Below are positions 35,856 through 44,547 of a DNA stretch of 64,000 nucleotides, piece after piece; position 1 is the first letter of the stretch; every line of letters starts with the position of its first letter. The stretch is from Phycisphaerae bacterium (GTDB taxonomy: Bacteria > Planctomycetota > Phycisphaerae > UBA1845 > Fen-1342). The translations under genes and the position numbers were made by a program. The stretch lies in NCBI GenBank assembly GCA_017999985.1, contig JAGNKU010000006.1:118276-182275 (forward strand), in the 5' to 3' direction. The notes under the pieces are model-generated. The model was not told where the DNA came from, made no database searches, and saw nothing but the letters and a program-made list of their open reading frames with translations.

Positions 35856-37322
35856 ATGCGCGATCAAGCCCAAGCTCCGTTCATGAAGACGAAGATCATT
35901 GCAACACTGGGGCCAGCCACGGCCAACCGCGAGCGGCTGGTCGAGATGTTCGACGTCGGCCTGGACGTCTGCCGGCTGAATTTCAGCCATGGCGATCTGG
36001 ACGGGCACCAGCGGACGCTCGAGCTCGTGCGCGCGGTCGCGGCCGAGCGCGACGAGCCAATCTGTGTGATTGGAGATCTGTGCGGGCCGAAGATCCGACT
36101 GGGCCGGTTCGACGGCGGCCCGGTCGAGGTGCAGGCGGGTGATGTGATCCGGATCGTGCGGGGCACGGGAGATTGCAGCGCCGAGCGCCTGACCACCACC
36201 TTTCCCGGGCTGATCGACGAAGTCGCGCCCGAACACCGCATCCTCATCAACGACGGGCTCGTGCGCCTGACCGTGCGGGAGCGCCGCGCGGACGAGCTGA
36301 TCTGTGAATGCCGGACCGGCGGCGCGCTGAACACGCGCATGGGCGTGAACCTGCCCGACACGCCGATCAGCCTGCCCGCCCTGACCGAAAAGGACCGGCG
36401 CGACCTGGAGTGGGCCATCGCCCACGATCTGGAGTACGTGGCGTTGTCGTTCGTGCGGCAGCCCGACGACCTGTACGAGCTGAAGCGCCTCATCAAGCAG
36501 GCCGACAGCCCGCTGCAGGTGATCGTCAAGATCGAAAAGACCGAGGCGCTGTGGCACCTGGACGAGCTGATCGCGCACACGGACGGCGTCCTCGTGGCCC
36601 GCGGCGACCTGGGCGTCGAGACCGACGTGTGGCGTGTGCCGGTGATCCAGAAGGACATCGTGGCCGAGTGCCAGCATGCCGGCGTGCCGGTCATCGTCGC
36701 GACGCAGATGCTGCAGAGCATGATCGACAACCCGATGCCGACGCGGGCCGAAGTCAGCGACGTGGCGAACGCGATTCTGGATCGGACGGACGCGGTGATG
36801 CTGTCGGGCGAGACGGCCGTGGGCCGCTACCCGACGAAGGCCGTCGAGATGATGCACAACGTCGCCATCGCGACCGAGGAGTTCCTCGCCAAGCGCCCGC
36901 CCACCGAACCACCGGACTACATCTCGACGCACTACCGCCCCACCGCGGCGATCGCCCACGCGGCCGTGGCGGCGGCACGGGACCTGGGCGCGCGGCTGGT
37001 CGCGGTATGGAGCGCGACGGGCGCCACGGTGCGCCTGGTCGCGCGGCACCGGCTGCCGATGCCGGTGGTCGGACTGACCTACGATGCGCGTGTCGCGCGG
37101 CAGATGAATCTGCTGTACGGCGTCACGCCGATCCGCGTCGAGCCGCTGGACAATCCCGCCGCGATGGCCGCCGCGCTGGACGCGGAACTGCTCAAACGTC
37201 AGCTCGCGTTGAACGGCGACATCGTCGTGGTGGTCACGTCGACGCGGCCGACGACGCCGGGGGCAACGGATACCGCGCTGGTGCGGCGCGTAGGACAACC
37301 GGAGGCGGGACAGCCGATCTAG
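35856..37322 (+). CDS. pyk: Pyruvate kinase
   Basis: 488 aa. ATG 35856 has GAGG eight bases upstream; the internal MKTKIIATLGPAT start would lack one. Converts PEP and ADP to pyruvate and ATP. Key stretches: CRLNFSHGDLDGHQ, FVRQPDDLYELKR, VKIEKTEALWHLDELI (catalytic Lys/metal Glu), VARGDLGVETDVWRVPVIQK, TQMLQSMIDNPMPTRAEVSDVANAILD in sequence, and a C-terminal allosteric-type domain. Follows gatA by 23 bases, so possibly co-transcribed. Confidence 0.93.
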   Translation: MRDQAQAPFMKTKIIATLGPATANRERLVEMFDVGLDVCRLNFSHGDLDGHQRTLELVRAVAAERDEPICVIGDLCGPKIRLGRFDGGPVEVQAGDVIRIVRGTGDCSAERLTTTFPGLIDEVAPEHRILINDGLVRLTVRERRADELICECRTGGALNTRMGVNLPDTPISLPALTEKDRRDLEWAIAHDLEYVALSFVRQPDDLYELKRLIKQADSPLQVIVKIEKTEALWHLDELIAHTDGVLVARGDLGVETDVWRVPVIQKDIVAECQHAGVPVIVATQMLQSMIDNPMPTRAEVSDVANAILDRTDAVMLSGETAVGRYPTKAVEMMHNVAIATEEFLAKRPPTEPPDYISTHYRPTAAIAHAAVAAARDLGARLVAVWSATGATVRLVARHRLPMPVVGLTYDARVARQMNLLYGVTPIRVEPLDNPAAMAAALDAELLKRQLALNGDIVVVVTSTRPTTPGATDTALVRRVGQPEAGQPI

Positions 37323-37391
37323 CGTACTGCGTCATTGAAAGCAATTGAAAACGGGGGTGGTACGCGCGACAGGGGTGGCACGGGTAACAGA

Positions 37392-37472
37392 GGTGGTACG
37401 GGCGTCCCGCCCGTCGTAGGAACAGGCAAGATGCCGATACCACTCACGGACGGGCAGCATGCCCATACCACC
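37392..37472. repeat. Dispersed palindromic repeat between convergent genes
   Basis: 37392-37403 (GGTGGTACGGGC) pairs with 37461-37472 (GCCCATACCACC) at 11 of 12 positions, and its first 25 bases match 34116-34140 inverted. It lies between pyk and the convergent glycosyltransferase gene, where it could also serve as a terminator. Confidence 0.55.
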
Positions 37473-37511
37473 CATGTCGGAGTCGTACTGAGGCGCTAGA
37501 CCAGCGTGCGG

Positions 37512-38852
37512 TCAGAGAATGCCTTGCGCACCGCCCGGCTGGGTAACGATGAACGCGGCAACGCCGAGCGTCAGCAGCAGATACCAACCGACCAGATGCC
37601 GGGCCGAGCGCGCCGGCAGCGGCGTGAGGAAGTCGGCCAGCACGAGCGGGACGACGTAATAGCGGGGATCAATCAGGTAGTGCCCCAGCAGGAACAGCAG
37701 CGCGAACACCCATAGCAGGGTCAACGGCCCACGCGCGGGGCTGGCATGCGTGCTGTGCACCAAGGTGGGCACAAAGAGCACCAGGCACACCGCCACCAGG
37801 TAGCGGACCCAGGTGTGCGTGGTCATCCCGGCCAACAACCAGTTCCGCAGGTAATCAGGGTCCAGGTTCCACGGGTGCGGGTTACGGAACGCCAGCTCGA
37901 GCAGGCCGATCACGCCCACGGCCGCCGCACAGATCCACGCGCGCGCCAACAGGGGCTCAACCCGGCGCGGCCAGAGGCGCGCGAACTGCGGCAGCCACAC
38001 GGGGACCCAGAGCACGGCCGCCGTCAGGCCGAAGATGTAGAACTGCGTGATGTTCACGTGGGGGCGATTCTCTTCGCGGAGCGTCGTTGCCAGGCCGCCG
38101 CTGCATACGAAGTAACCCAGCGCCAACGCGAACATTAGCAGGTGCGGTAGAAACGTGGTCGTCACATGCCGCAGCAGGAACATGCGCAGCGCGGCTCGCG
38201 GCGACGCGGCCGGGCGGGCGCACCAGAGCGTGCGCAGTCCCCAGGCCATGAAGAACGCCACCCATACCAGGTTGGATTGTCGAATGAGACACGCGCCGGC
38301 CAGGCCCACCGCCGCCCACGTCAGACGTCGCCGGACCTGGAAATGCAGTGCGAGCAGGATACCGGCGAGCGCCGCCAGATCGGTGTACACCAGGGCCCAC
38401 AGCGGCAGCAGGAGCGGGTTCCAGGCATAGCGCAGCAGGTGCGACGGGCCGTAGTTCGCGTGGTACGCCCGCGCGGCCGTGTGCAGCAACACGATGCTGG
38501 CGACGGCGAACAGCACGTTGAAGCCGCGCAGCATCCACAGGTCGGAACCGACGAGGCGTGCCGGCAGCGACGCGAGCAGATGGTACGTGGGCGGCATCTG
38601 CAGAATGCGGCCCGGACCCCAGTCGCCACGCAGCAGGGCGCGTAGCGGCGGCAGCTCGCGCGCCAGCGCCCGGATGGCCGGCACGTGATAGCCTTCGTCC
38701 CCCATGAGTGCGGGACGCGCGGACAACAGGACCACGTACCACAGCAGCACGCTCAGAATCGCGACACCCAGCGCAATGCCGACAGCCCCGCGACCGCCCG
38801 CATCCCTGGATGCCGCAGCGCCGGACTCCTCGCGTGCAGGCTCAAGCCGCAT
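37512..38852 (-). CDS. Polytopic membrane glycosyltransferase, ALG10/DIE2-like
   Basis: 446 aa from ATG 38852; about ten transmembrane helices. MGDEGYHVPAIRAL just after the first helix carries the acidic pair typical of GT-C luminal loops. IRQSNLVWVAF recalls the RQTN-W motif of ALG10-type glucosyltransferases, and ENRPHVNITQFYIFG and LIDPRYYVVPLVL fit the same layout. Likely uses a polyprenyl-linked sugar donor on the periplasmic side. Acceptor unknown; the ALG10 assignment is tentative. Confidence 0.6.
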   Translation of the reverse strand: MRLEPAREESGAAASRDAGGRGAVGIALGVAILSVLLWYVVLLSARPALMGDEGYHVPAIRALARELPPLRALLRGDWGPGRILQMPPTYHLLASLPARLVGSDLWMLRGFNVLFAVASIVLLHTAARAYHANYGPSHLLRYAWNPLLLPLWALVYTDLAALAGILLALHFQVRRRLTWAAVGLAGACLIRQSNLVWVAFFMAWGLRTLWCARPAASPRAALRMFLLRHVTTTFLPHLLMFALALGYFVCSGGLATTLREENRPHVNITQFYIFGLTAAVLWVPVWLPQFARLWPRRVEPLLARAWICAAAVGVIGLLELAFRNPHPWNLDPDYLRNWLLAGMTTHTWVRYLVAVCLVLFVPTLVHSTHASPARGPLTLLWVFALLFLLGHYLIDPRYYVVPLVLADFLTPLPARSARHLVGWYLLLTLGVAAFIVTQPGGAQGIL

Positions 38853-38940
38853 TCCGCCGACTCCGCAATGACCGCGCCGGTACTCTATAGCGGAGCGCCC
38901 CGCCCGCATCCAGGGTGCCGGCAACCCACAGCGGCAAGTG

Positions 38941-39741
38941 CTAAAGCGCGATGATCTGGCGGGTCAACAGGTCGCCGATCCGCGGCGTGACACAGTCCGG
39001 CCGTTCGTCGAGGGGGAGCTGTGTGAGCACGCTCTCGTCGCGGTACTTGCCCGACAGCACGAACGCTGCGCGCATGCCCATGCGCTTGGCCCCCGCGAGG
39101 TCGGATAACGGATCGTCCGAGACGACCAGCACATCCGCCGGCGGCACGCCGACCGCGTCGAGCGCCTGCTGGAAATACGCCGGGCTCGGCTTGCCAATGA
39201 CGGCGGCTTCCACGCGCGTGGCGTACTCGATGGCCGCCGTGAGCGCCCCGACGCTCGGCGCCGGCCGGCCCGTCGCGTCGTCATAGATGCGGTTGTGGTG
39301 CAGCGCCAACAGCAGCGCCTGCCGCGCGACGACTGCCTCGCACGCCATCTGCAGCCGCTGGTAGGTCAGGTCCGTGTCGAGCCCCACCACCACGGCGTCC
39401 ACGTCGGCGTCGTCCACCACCTCGAAACCGGCGTCGAGAAAGATCCGCCGGAGCGCGGTATTCCCCAGCACCAGGCACCGGCGGGCGCGGGCCGCCTGCA
39501 GCCGTGCCACCGCCGCCGCCGTGCAGGTGTACAACTCGTCGAGCGCGAAATCGAAGCCGGCCTGCGTGAGCTTGGCGATGATGGTCGGGCGATCGTCCGT
39601 CGTGTTGTTGCTGATGAGCCGAAACGGGCAGCTTGCCGCCCGCACGGCGGCGACGAACGCGACGGCCCCGGGTACGGCCGCGTACCCCTTGTCGGCCACC
39701 AGCACACCTTCGACATCCAGTAAGAGACCACGTATGTTCAT
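38941..39741 (-). CDS. HAD-superfamily hydrolase, NagD/HDHD2-like (IIA)
   Basis: 266 aa. HAD motifs: I at LLLDVEGVLV, II at LISNNTTDD, III at VIGKPSPAYF, IV at VVSDDPLSDLAGAKRMGM. The C2-type IIA cap is inserted between motifs II and III. The second Asp of motif I (DxD) is Glu here (DVE). Substrate unknown. Confidence 0.8.
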   Translation of the reverse strand: MNIRGLLLDVEGVLVADKGYAAVPGAVAFVAAVRAASCPFRLISNNTTDDRPTIIAKLTQAGFDFALDELYTCTAAAVARLQAARARRCLVLGNTALRRIFLDAGFEVVDDADVDAVVVGLDTDLTYQRLQMACEAVVARQALLLALHHNRIYDDATGRPAPSVGALTAAIEYATRVEAAVIGKPSPAYFQQALDAVGVPPADVLVVSDDPLSDLAGAKRMGMRAAFVLSGKYRDESVLTQLPLDERPDCVTPRIGDLLTRQIIAL

Positions 39742-39795
39742 TGCCGCATTCTACCGCCCCGCGGGGCGGCCAGCCCCTTACCGGAGGATCACAGC

Positions 39796-40155
39796 ATGTC
39801 GCGCACCCGTTGCCTGCTTGCCGCATCCGCAGCACTGCTCGCCGCGCTGCCCGTGGCGTGGCTGACCGTACCGCGTGCCGCCGCCCAGCAGCCCGGCGAG
39901 CGCATCCGTGTCGAGGGCACCCTGGCGTACGTCGCCTACGATGGCAGCGACAGCACCATCGGCTTGCGGCTGGAGAGTGGCGAGGTGCGTGAGATACGCC
40001 TGCGGCAATTCCACGTCGATCAATGGCCGACGATGATCGACATCATGAACGCGGGCAACCGGGTCGTGTACGAAGTCGGGCGTGAAGGAACGGCCAATTT
40101 CTTCCCAACCGCAGTGCATGCCCCCGCACGCGCCGCCCGCCCCCCCACACCGTGA
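39796..40155 (+). CDS. Small exported protein, unknown function
   Basis: 119 aa. GGAGGATC lies ahead of ATG 39796; signal peptide CLLAASAALLAALPVAWLTV. The mature part is one short beta-rich domain (RIRVEGTLAYVAYDG, GEVREIRLRQFHVDQW). No family recognised. It converges with the phosphatase gene ten bases away. Confidence 0.6.
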   Translation: MSRTRCLLAASAALLAALPVAWLTVPRAAAQQPGERIRVEGTLAYVAYDGSDSTIGLRLESGEVREIRLRQFHVDQWPTMIDIMNAGNRVVYEVGREGTANFFPTAVHAPARAARPPTP

Positions 40156-40165
40156 TTGGCCAGTC

Positions 40166-41779
40166 CTACAGGCGGTGCGCCAGGATGACGGTGATGTCGT
40201 CAGGCTGCGTGCCGCCTTCGGTGAAGTTGCGCAGATCGGTGAGCATCTCCTTCAGCATCGCGCTGGCGAGCTGACCGAACCCGTCGCAGAGGATGTTCAC
40301 GAAGCGCTCTTCGCCGAACGTCTCTTCGTGGCGGTTCTTGGCGGTCGTGACGCCCGGCGTGAAGAGGGCCAGCGTCTCACCCGGCTCAAGCTGCTCGGGC
40401 AACAGCGGATAGACGGTGCTCTTAACGATCCCGAGCGGCGGGAGCGGCTCGTCGCCGCCGAGCGCGCGGGCCTCGCCGCGCTGGCCGATGATGTACGCGC
40501 CGAGGTGGCCGGCGAGCGCGTAGCGGGTGACGCCGCTGTCGGGGTCGATGACGCCGACGAAGCACTCGAGCGGGTGATCTTTCTGCCCGTCGTAGAGCAT
40601 CCAGTTGAGCATGCGCAGGCAGACGCCGGGGTTGTCCTGGTGCATGACGGCCGAGCGGAAGGCGGTCTGGGCCTGGACCATGAGCATGCTGGGGAGGGCG
40701 CCGGCGGCGGAGGTGTGCGCGATGAGGATGGCGGCGAGGTTGTTCGAGAGGCGCACGACGTCGTAGATGTTGCCGGTGCGTTCGCGGCCGGGCTCGCGGA
40801 AGGCGCCGAACTGGAGCTGGCCATCCCACTGCGGGAGCTTGCGGGGCGTGAGACGGGCCTGGATTTCGTGGGCGACGCTGACCTGGCCGTCGATCATCGC
40901 GGCGCGGTTGCGGGCGATGGTCTTGAAGATGGCGTCGAGCTGGTACGCGACGACGTTGAGCTGCATGACGAAGTAGTCGAGGTCGTGGGCGTCGTAGTGC
41001 CGGCCGGAGTCGCCGCTGTCGAGATACACCATGCCCAGCTTGCCGTCCGGGCCGATCAGCGGGCCGGCGAGGGCGGAGGTCTGGTCCTCGCGGCTGACGA
41101 CGGGGACGAGCACGAACTGCACGCGGTCGAGGATGCGCGGCTTGAGTTCGTCGCCAAGCTCGGGCAGGTCGGTCGCCTGGCCGGTGATGAGGCGACCCTC
41201 CTCGTACTCCATCGGCCCGTAGTTGACGCGCCGCACGCCGATCCATGCGCGCTGGGCCGCGAACACGGTGAGCAGGTGCTTGAGCGTGACGTCCATCAGT
41301 TCTTCGATCGCGGCGCAGCCGGAGACGGCGAGGGTGGCCCGGCCAAGGCCGTCGAGCTGACCGGAACTGAGCGTCACGGGCTCGTCCGGCCGCTTGAGCA
41401 CGGCGCCAAACGGCAATCGGGACTGGGCAAACCGCGCGAGCTGGGCCCGCGAGGTGCCCAGCTCAACGCGTGGTCCGGTGGTCTCGTCGTAGTCGGGATA
41501 GACACGGACGGCGTAGTCCTGGATGCGGATCTCGTCGCCGGCTTTGAGCGTCGCGCGTTCGGCGACCGTCGCGCCGTTCAGGTGCACCAGGCAGGCGGTG
41601 TCCAGTTGGACAAGCGACCAGCCGCCGTCAGGCTCCGGGCAGACCACGGCCTGCTGGGGGGCGACGCGGGAGTCCGCGAGCTGGATGCGGCAGTCTTCAT
41701 GCGCGCCGATGTACACGGCCTCGCGGCCGCACACGACGTCGGCAATCATCGCATCGTCTTGCAGAACGATCAGGCGCAT
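40166..41779 (-). CDS. FHA-GAF-SpoIIE-type PP2C phosphatase
   Basis: 537 aa. The N-terminal 100 residues form an FHA-like phosphothreonine-binding fold (YIGAHEDCRIQLADSRVAPQ, VHLNGATV). A GAF-like sensor follows (about 150-310; GMVYLDSGDSGRHYDAHDLD). The C-terminal 200 residues are a SpoIIE/RsbU phosphatase (VAHEIQARLTPRKLPQWDG, NIYDVVRLSNNLAAILIAHT, GETLALFTPGV, PDDITVILAHRL). In many copies the residue after NIYD is Asp-rich for metal binding; here NIYDVV is less acidic. Likely controls an anti-sigma or other phospho-switch. Downstream of CheY/CheX/CheB on the same strand. Confidence 0.8.
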   Translation of the reverse strand: MRLIVLQDDAMIADVVCGREAVYIGAHEDCRIQLADSRVAPQQAVVCPEPDGGWSLVQLDTACLVHLNGATVAERATLKAGDEIRIQDYAVRVYPDYDETTGPRVELGTSRAQLARFAQSRLPFGAVLKRPDEPVTLSSGQLDGLGRATLAVSGCAAIEELMDVTLKHLLTVFAAQRAWIGVRRVNYGPMEYEEGRLITGQATDLPELGDELKPRILDRVQFVLVPVVSREDQTSALAGPLIGPDGKLGMVYLDSGDSGRHYDAHDLDYFVMQLNVVAYQLDAIFKTIARNRAAMIDGQVSVAHEIQARLTPRKLPQWDGQLQFGAFREPGRERTGNIYDVVRLSNNLAAILIAHTSAAGALPSMLMVQAQTAFRSAVMHQDNPGVCLRMLNWMLYDGQKDHPLECFVGVIDPDSGVTRYALAGHLGAYIIGQRGEARALGGDEPLPPLGIVKSTVYPLLPEQLEPGETLALFTPGVTTAKNRHEETFGEERFVNILCDGFGQLASAMLKEMLTDLRNFTEGGTQPDDITVILAHRL

Positions 41780-42028
41780 GCTTCGCCGCCATGCGGGACA
41801 TGGGCCGGACCGGCGCGGCGGGCTCCCCGGCGAGACCGCCGCGGTGCACCTGCGGTCTCCCGATCAACAACGCCCGAAGCGGCGGTCCAGTCCCTGATTG
41901 TGCGGCATGGTACTCGCCGGCGCGGCGCGCGGCCAGTGGGCAGCCCGCGGCGCGCGGGGGGTTGCGCGCCGCCCCCCCGGTGCACCCCCCGAGCGACGCT
42001 GTGGCCGGTATGCACGGGAAAGCCGTGC

Positions 42029-42409
42029 TCAGCCAGCGGCGGCTGCGGACGCGGCGCCGAGGACGTTCTTGACCTTCGCGGCCAGTTGGTCGGGAGAGAA
42101 GGGCTTGATCAGGTAGTCGTTGGCGCCGGTCTTGATGGCTTCGATGACGCGCGATTTTTCGGCTTCGGTGGTGACCATGATGACCGGCGTCTTGTTGCCG
42201 GCCTGGCGAATGGTCCGCAGGGTGTCGATGCCGGTCATCTTGGGCATGTTCCAATCGAGCAGGATCAAGTCGTAGCCCCCGGCCTGGAGCGCCTTGATCG
42301 CCTCGACGCCGTCGCCGGCCTCGGTCGCGTCGGTGATGCCGACGATCCCCAAGGCCTTGATCACAATGCGCCGAATCGTCATGGAGTCGTCGACGACCAG
42401 TGCTTTCAT
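42029..42409 (-). CDS. CheY-like response regulator
   Basis: 126 aa single receiver domain. Acidic pair D7-D8 in ALVVDDSM, phospho-acceptor D52 in LILLDWNMPKMTG, Thr in IMVTTEAEK, Lys in DYLIKPF. CheY-type (WNMP). Twelve bases after the CheX-like gene, so the two are probably made together and CheX may dephosphorylate it. Confidence 0.9.
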   Translation of the reverse strand: MKALVVDDSMTIRRIVIKALGIVGITDATEAGDGVEAIKALQAGGYDLILLDWNMPKMTGIDTLRTIRQAGNKTPVIMVTTEAEKSRVIEAIKTGANDYLIKPFSPDQLAAKVKNVLGAASAAAAG

Positions 42410-42420
42410 CGCAGGAACCT

Positions 42421-42882
42421 CTAGTTCGGGTTGTACGTCACTTCGAGCGTGAAATCGCCGGCGTCCGACGAAAACGGCACTTCCAGCCAGACGGACTTAC
42501 TCGGGTAACGCAGTTTATAGCCCGTGCCCTCCACTACGGTGGGCAACCCCAGCTCGAGCGGCGGATCGTGCTGGAACTTGGCCTTCGCGGAGCCCGCCAC
42601 CATGTTCACCAGCTCGGCCACGGCGTCGGTCACTTCCTCGCTCATGGTCGACATTTCCGACCCGAGCATGCGCCCCGCGAGCTTCAGGGCGGTTGGCGGC
42701 GGGAAACGCAGCGCCACGACGCCGCTCACCTGGCCGCTGAGCCCGACGAGCGAAGTCACGACGGGCCCCTTCGCCTGCCCGTCGCTCACCTTCAGGCCGT
42801 TCCGCTTCGGCTTGACGGAGAGCATCGTGGCGAACACGGTGTCGACGGCCTCGATGAATGGGTTGATATAGCTCACATCCAC
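42421..42882 (-). CDS. CheX/CheC-family chemotaxis phosphatase-like protein
   Basis: 153 aa from GTG 42882, seven bases after GGAGGA; the TTG at 42915 is less likely. N-terminal INPFIEAVDTVFATML helix, then the active-helix pattern EEVTDAVAELVNMVAGSAKA (ExxN), as in CheX, which removes phosphate from CheY-P. Between CheB and CheY in one cluster. Confidence 0.82.
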   Translation of the reverse strand: MDVSYINPFIEAVDTVFATMLSVKPKRNGLKVSDGQAKGPVVTSLVGLSGQVSGVVALRFPPPTALKLAGRMLGSEMSTMSEEVTDAVAELVNMVAGSAKAKFQHDPPLELGLPTVVEGTGYKLRYPSKSVWLEVPFSSDAGDFTLEVTYNPN

Positions 42883-43105
42883 GGCATTTCCTCCGCCCGA
42901 ACCACTCTTCAACAACGCTGCCCGAATGGGTCGAACGTGTTCTCTGCGGCACCGCGCGTCCCGGGCTGCGCAGCTTGCGCCCCGGCGGGCACCACTCCAT
43001 GCATAACATCGTCTGCTTCCGGGGCGCTGTTGCGGAAATCTGACGTGAACAGCCGGGAGAGCCAGGGCTACGTCCGATAGTCCCAGCCACCCGTCACTCC
43101 CCGAA

Positions 43106-44164
43106 TCAGCGCACCGCCACGACCGACTTCTGAGGCGCGGTTAGCAGGCGCGCCACCATGGCCGGGATCTGCGGCAAGGGCGCGACATGATCAAGGCAAC
43201 CCGTCGCCGCCGCGGCCTTCGGCATCCCGTAAACGTACGACGTCTCCTCGTCCTGGCCGATCGTGTAGGCACCGGCCTTGCTCAGCTCCACGATGCCCTC
43301 GGCCCCGTCGCGGCCCATCCCGGTCATGATCACGCCGATCGCCCGTGGTCCGCAGGCGGCAGCCAGCGATTTGAACATCACGTCGACCGACGGCCGATGT
43401 CCGGTAACCAGCGGGCCGGCGTCCAGCGCCGTGTACAGATGAGCGCCGCGCCGCACGATCTTCAGGTGGCGATCGCCCGGCGCCACCAGGATGGTGCCCT
43501 GCTCCAGCGGCTCCCCATCACGGGCTTCCCGCACGTTCATCGCGCAGTCCCGATCGAGGTGCTGGGCGAACGGCCCGGTGAACTGGGCGGGCATGTGCTG
43601 CGTGAGGACAATCGGGACAAAATCGCTCGGGAAGGCTGGCAGCATCTGGTGCAGTGTCTGCGGACCGCCGCAACTGATGCCGATCGCCACGACAAAGCCG
43701 CGCACCTGGTTGGGCGGGAGCGTTGGCGCCGCGCCCGAGGCGGCACCCGGCGCGACACGCCGGCGGGCCCGTGCGCGGGCGGCCGCCCGCACCTTCTGGA
43801 TGAGCTGGGCCTTGAACTCCGGCAGGGCCGCCTTGCCGGCCGCGGTGGGCTTGGCGATGTAGTCCACCGCGCCTTTCTGCAGGGCCTCAAACGTGACCCG
43901 CGCGCCGGCCTGCGTCAGGGTGGAAACCATCAGGAAATTGACCGGTGCCTTGCCGACCACGCGCTCGAGCACGCCGATGCCGTTCAGGCGGGGCATCTCC
44001 ACGTCGAGCGTCACGACGTCCGGTCGCAGACTTCTGATCTTGGTGAGCGCATCGATGCCATCGACGGCGGTGCCGATGACTTCGATCAGCGGGTCTTGGG
44101 TGAGCGCGCGCCCGATGATGGCGCGAATGATGGCGCTGTCGTCGACCACAAGCACGCGGATCAT
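43106..44164 (-). CDS. cheB: Chemotaxis response regulator protein-glutamate methylesterase
   Basis: 352 aa from ATG 44164 (AGGAAAGAG upstream). Receiver domain 1-120: D8-D9, phospho-acceptor D54 (VTLDVEMP), Thr and Lys (DYIAKP). A basic Ala-rich linker leads to the methylesterase domain with the Ser (GISCGGPQTL), His (LTQHMPAQFT) and Asp (MTGMGRDGAEG) triad. Deamidates or demethylates receptor glutamates. No CheR, CheA or receptor gene in the window. Confidence 0.9.
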   Translation of the reverse strand: MIRVLVVDDSAIIRAIIGRALTQDPLIEVIGTAVDGIDALTKIRSLRPDVVTLDVEMPRLNGIGVLERVVGKAPVNFLMVSTLTQAGARVTFEALQKGAVDYIAKPTAAGKAALPEFKAQLIQKVRAAARARARRRVAPGAASGAAPTLPPNQVRGFVVAIGISCGGPQTLHQMLPAFPSDFVPIVLTQHMPAQFTGPFAQHLDRDCAMNVREARDGEPLEQGTILVAPGDRHLKIVRRGAHLYTALDAGPLVTGHRPSVDVMFKSLAAACGPRAIGVIMTGMGRDGAEGIVELSKAGAYTIGQDEETSYVYGMPKAAAATGCLDHVAPLPQIPAMVARLLTAPQKSVVAVR

Positions 44165-44392
44165 CAGACTACTCTCTTTCCTGCCGACCTCGCTGGCGTA
44201 CAACCCGTCGTCTCGTACGGGTCAGAACCCAGTGACCCGCGAGCCACGAGCCCTGGCACGCCGGGCCGGCTCCAGATGCACACCACCCGCCTTGGCGGCC
44301 GGCGCGCGGCTGCACTGCATTTATATCGGGAGAAGCTCCCGCGAGGTTTCCTCGCCGATGCGGATCGGAACGGCGGCACGACGGAATTGCGT

Positions 44393-44421
44393 TTGACAGG
44401 CTGCCGCCCGCACGCAATACT
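44393..44421 (+). promoter_or_regulatory. Sigma70-type promoter of tRNA-Asp
   Basis: TTGACA (44393-44398), 17-base spacer, AATACT (44416-44421). The tRNA starts 39 bases further on, as expected for a short leader. Confidence 0.7.
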
Positions 44422-44460
44422 GAGGGTCTATACCTGATCGGCCGGCCAGCGCCGGCGACC

Positions 44461-44534
<74 letters not shown>

Positions 44535-44547
44535 TTTCTCCCCCCGA

